From Thiomonas intermedia (GTDB lineage: Bacteria; Pseudomonadota; Gammaproteobacteria; Burkholderiales; Burkholderiaceae_C), in contig NZ_CP020046.1 of the NCBI RefSeq assembly GCF_002028405.1, positions 2,356,001-2,420,000 of the forward strand: a stretch of DNA of 64,000 nucleotides. Direction: 5' to 3'. Shown here in pieces: positions 62,015 through 64,000 of the stretch; the first letter of the stretch is position 1, and each line of letters begins with the position of its first letter. The position numbers were made by a program, and so were the translations under genes. Below the pieces are notes generated by a model. The model did no database searches and was not told the DNA's origin. It saw nothing but the letters and a program-made list of their open reading frames with translations.

Positions 62015-62620
62015 TTACGGCCGTGCCCGGGCCAGCACGTCGAAGCCGCTCTGACGCAGCATGTCGCACAGATCGATCAGGGGCAGGCCGATCAATGCGG
62101 TGGGGTCGTCGCTGCGCATCCGCGTGAGCAGCGCAGGCCCGAGCGACTCCGACTTGGCGCTGCCCGCGCAGTCGTAGGGCGCGTCCAGATTCAGATAGCG
62201 CTCGATGTCGTCATCACGCAAGGTTCTGAACTTCACCTCGGTAGGGCAGTTGCGAATCTGGGTTTTGCCATCTGGCGAAATCACGCAGACGGCCGTGTGA
62301 AACACCGCTTCGCGCCCGGTGAGTTGCCGCAACTGCGCAAGCGCCGCCTCATGCGAGCCCGGCTTGCCCAGCGCTTCATCGCCGAGCATGCAGACCTGAT
62401 CGGAGCCGATCACCCAGGCGCCGGGTGCCGTGCGCGCCACGGCGCCCGCCTTCTCAGCCGCCAGCCGCTGTGCCAAGCCGAGCGGCGATTCGCCGCTTTG
62501 CCGGGCCTCGTCCACCTCGGGGGCGCGCGTGGCGAACGGCACACGCAGACGCCGCAGCAACTCGGCCCGGTAGCGCGAGGTCGAGGCCAGGATCAGATCG
62601 GGGGCTGCGCTCGATGCCAT
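62015..62620 (-). CDS. Maf-family nucleotide pyrophosphatase (YceF-like)
   Basis: 201-residue Maf protein. DLILASTSRYRAELLRRL, VDEARQSGESP, WVIGSDQVCML and GKPGSHEAALAQL match the YceF branch, which hydrolyses 7-methyl-GTP. Such enzymes clear modified nucleotides. The ATG at 62620 overlaps the stop of the YeeE-type gene by 1 bp (TGATG). Its position next to yceD is conserved across proteobacteria. Confidence 0.92.
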   Translation of the reverse strand: MASSAAPDLILASTSRYRAELLRRLRVPFATRAPEVDEARQSGESPLGLAQRLAAEKAGAVARTAPGAWVIGSDQVCMLGDEALGKPGSHEAALAQLRQLTGREAVFHTAVCVISPDGKTQIRNCPTEVKFRTLRDDDIERYLNLDAPYDCAGSAKSESLGPALLTRMRSDDPTALIGLPLIDLCDMLRQSGFDVLARARP

Positions 62621-63045
62621 CAGTTCTTGCCGAAGAATCGGCCATGCAGCCAGGCGCCGATGAGAATGCCGACCACGCTCAGCAGCAGCGGCCAGTTGCC
62701 TACGCCCAGACCGGCAATGGCCGGACCCGGGCAGACCCCGCTCAATCCCCAGCCCACGCCGAAGATCGCGGCGCCGATGAGCGTGCGGGCATCGAGATGC
62801 GAGGGATGTTTGCCGAAGGCCACGCCGAACACGGGTCGCTTCATCAGGCGCGGCAGCAGGTGATAGGCGACGAAGGTCACACCGGCGGCGCCGCCCATGA
62901 CCAGCAGCAGCCCCATGTTTTTGAGCATCAGGAATTGCAGGATGCTCTCGGGCTTGACCATGGTGGAATAGGCCAGGCCGAAGCCAAACAGTCCACCGGC
63001 GAACAGCGCCGAAAGCATCACGGCGAGAGGAGGGACGCGCTGCAT
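62620..63045 (-). CDS. YeeE/YedE-family membrane protein, second half-size subunit
   Basis: 141-residue membrane protein with about four helices. The signature LSGVCPGPAIAGLG holds the conserved Cys of YeeE/YedE sulfur transporters. ATG 63045 is the first Met of the fold. It begins 1 bp after the stop of the related gene upstream, so two half-size proteins probably make one channel for thiosulfate or a related sulfur species. Substrate is inferred from family. Confidence 0.87.
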   Translation of the reverse strand: MQRVPPLAVMLSALFAGGLFGFGLAYSTMVKPESILQFLMLKNMGLLLVMGGAAGVTFVAYHLLPRLMKRPVFGVAFGKHPSHLDARTLIGAAIFGVGWGLSGVCPGPAIAGLGVGNWPLLLSVVGILIGAWLHGRFFGKN

Positions 63046-63046
63046 T

Positions 63047-63523
63047 TCAGAATCCTCCAAGGGCGTGGACCACATGGGCCGTGATGATGGCCGTGCACAG
63101 GAAAATGATCACCGCGAGAATGGATGGCAACTGCCCGGAGCCCACGCCACAGATGCCATGTCCCGACGTGCAGCCTCCGCCCATGCGGGCGCCAAACCCG
63201 CCGACGATTCCGCCGACGAGCAACTGCCAGAGCGGGACGTGGGTGACGAAGCCTTCGCCGTGGCCCAGCGTGAACGTGAACACGATCGCGCCGAGGATCA
63301 GGCCGAGGCCGTACATCATGCGCCAGTTACGGGTCGAGACGAATTTTTCGTGTTGAAAGAAGGGATGGCGCGACACGAGCGACCACACCGCGGTGTAAGC
63401 CGTGCTGATGCCGCCGATCAGGCCCGTCAGCCAGAACAGAACACTCACGCCCAGTCCGATGAAAATACCGCCGAATAGAAACGGCTCCCAGCCCATCGGG
63501 AACCACTGTGCAATGCTGTTCAT
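63047..63523 (-). CDS. YeeE/YedE-family membrane protein, first half-size subunit
   Basis: 158-residue membrane protein with about four helices. GARMGGGCTSGHGICGVG carries the conserved cysteines of the YeeE/YedE family and complements the CPGP motif in the downstream partner. Paired half-size genes of this kind are common beside sulfur-oxidation or persulfide genes in betaproteobacteria; none is seen in this window. It diverges from yceD across about 119 bp. Confidence 0.87.
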   Translation of the reverse strand: MNSIAQWFPMGWEPFLFGGIFIGLGVSVLFWLTGLIGGISTAYTAVWSLVSRHPFFQHEKFVSTRNWRMMYGLGLILGAIVFTFTLGHGEGFVTHVPLWQLLVGGIVGGFGARMGGGCTSGHGICGVGSGQLPSILAVIIFLCTAIITAHVVHALGGF

Positions 63524-63642
63524 CTGTCTCGTCCTGTTTTGATTCGTCGGTGCGGTGCGGCCGTTTTCACGGCATACTCCTCAGTGTAAGAGCAGGCTTC
63601 GCCGAAGTCTGCGGGAGTTGTTGCAGTCGGTAAACTGAGCCC

Positions 63643-64000
63643 ATGTCCCAAACGCCATCCTTGACCCCACTGGAAACCTCGCTGCCACCTCGTGCCTTGG
63701 CTTTGTTCGACTTCGCGCGCAGCGGCGGGGTTTTGCAGGGTCGTGTCGAATGGCGTTTGATGCCGCGGCTGAAGGTCCAGTTGTCCGGACCGCAGGAGGG
63801 GCTCCCGCCCGTAAGCTGGTCGTTGCGGGGCTACCTTCGTGAGCGCGTGGGCGTGCGATCTCAGCCCATGGTCTGTCTACAGGTTCGGGCCGAGTTGCCC
63901 TTGGTCTGTCAGCGCTGTCTGCACGGCATGCTGTACCCGATCGACGAGAAGGTTGACTTTCGTCTGGTGGCCAACGAGCCGGAGTTGACCCAGGCCGAAC
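63643..64000 (+). CDS. yceD: YceD/DUF177 family protein (3' end outside window)
   Basis: The first 119 codons are present. The family is needed for normal 23S rRNA levels in several bacteria and usually precedes rpmF. LPLVCQRCLHGMLYPI contains the CxxC (Cys-Gln-Arg-Cys) typical of YceD. The ATG at 63643 starts MSQTPSLTPLETS. Its neighbour order (S49 peptidase, Maf, YceD) supports the call. The rest, and a likely rpmF, lie beyond the window. Confidence 0.85.
   Translation, partial: MSQTPSLTPLETSLPPRALALFDFARSGGVLQGRVEWRLMPRLKVQLSGPQEGLPPVSWSLRGYLRERVGVRSQPMVCLQVRAELPLVCQRCLHGMLYPIDEKVDFRLVANEPELTQAE

Overview
The window is about 64 kb of a GC-rich chromosome with nearly continuous coding on both strands. 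Gene content and order (nrdR-ribD-ribE, ribB-type/ribH/nusB, trxB, ftsK-lolA-rarA, livHMGF, rne/rluC/HAD/S49 peptidase/Maf/YceD) point to a betaproteobacterium of the order Burkholderiales. A sulfur-oxidising genus such as Thiomonas is plausible because of the YeeE/YedE pair, but I cannot prove the genus from sequence alone. No rRNA, tRNA or CRISPR array was seen.

Layout. (1) 1-1050: 5' part of tolB, minus strand. (2) 1231-20665: a lipopolysaccharide locus. Two GT2 glycosyltransferases and an O-antigen ligase lie on the minus strand, divergent from msbA. On the plus strand follow wzm, a Phd/PIN toxin-antitoxin pair, wzt, manC, an AT-rich cassette (NeuD-like acyltransferase, two GT-B glycosyltransferases, perosamine-synthase-type aminotransferase), gmd, rmd and two more glycosyltransferases. 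One of these last two is split by a 1612-bp IS1182-type element with a 4-bp CTAG target duplication. The set predicts an ABC-transporter-dependent O antigen built from GDP-mannose-derived D-rhamnose and/or N-acylperosamine. (3) 20694-27502: a YbdK-type ligase, a cation/proton antiporter, a higBA module with a well-formed promoter/operator, and dnaE. (4) 27503-38725, all minus: nrdR, ribD, ribE, a class II glutamine amidotransferase, pagP, a RibB protein with a degenerate RibA domain, ribH, nusB, an aminotransferase carrying an in-frame palindromic insert, a zeta-like kinase plus a small partner protein, ybgC, and tolQ-tolR-tolA. (5) 38842-49461: purN, an RsmB-type methyltransferase, a fatty-acid desaturase, rpmB-rpmG, trxB, a Crp/Fnr regulator, ftsK, lolA and rarA. 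(6) 49822-53373: livHMGF with a terminator. (7) 53434-64000: an iron-sulfur flavin reductase, an SDR protein, rne, rluC, a HAD phosphatase, an S49 peptidase, a Maf protein, two half-size YeeE proteins and the start of yceD.

Themes. Envelope functions dominate: O-antigen synthesis and export, lipid A flipping and palmitoylation, the Tol system, and LolA. tolB is about 26 kb from tolA, with the LPS locus between them. Three toxin-antitoxin or toxin-like pairs sit next to or inside core operons. The most unusual small-scale structures are a 62-bp tandem repeat that forms two overlapping 21-codon reading frames running into the rarA start, a three-hairpin repeat inside an aminotransferase gene, and a higB promoter that predicts a leaderless message.
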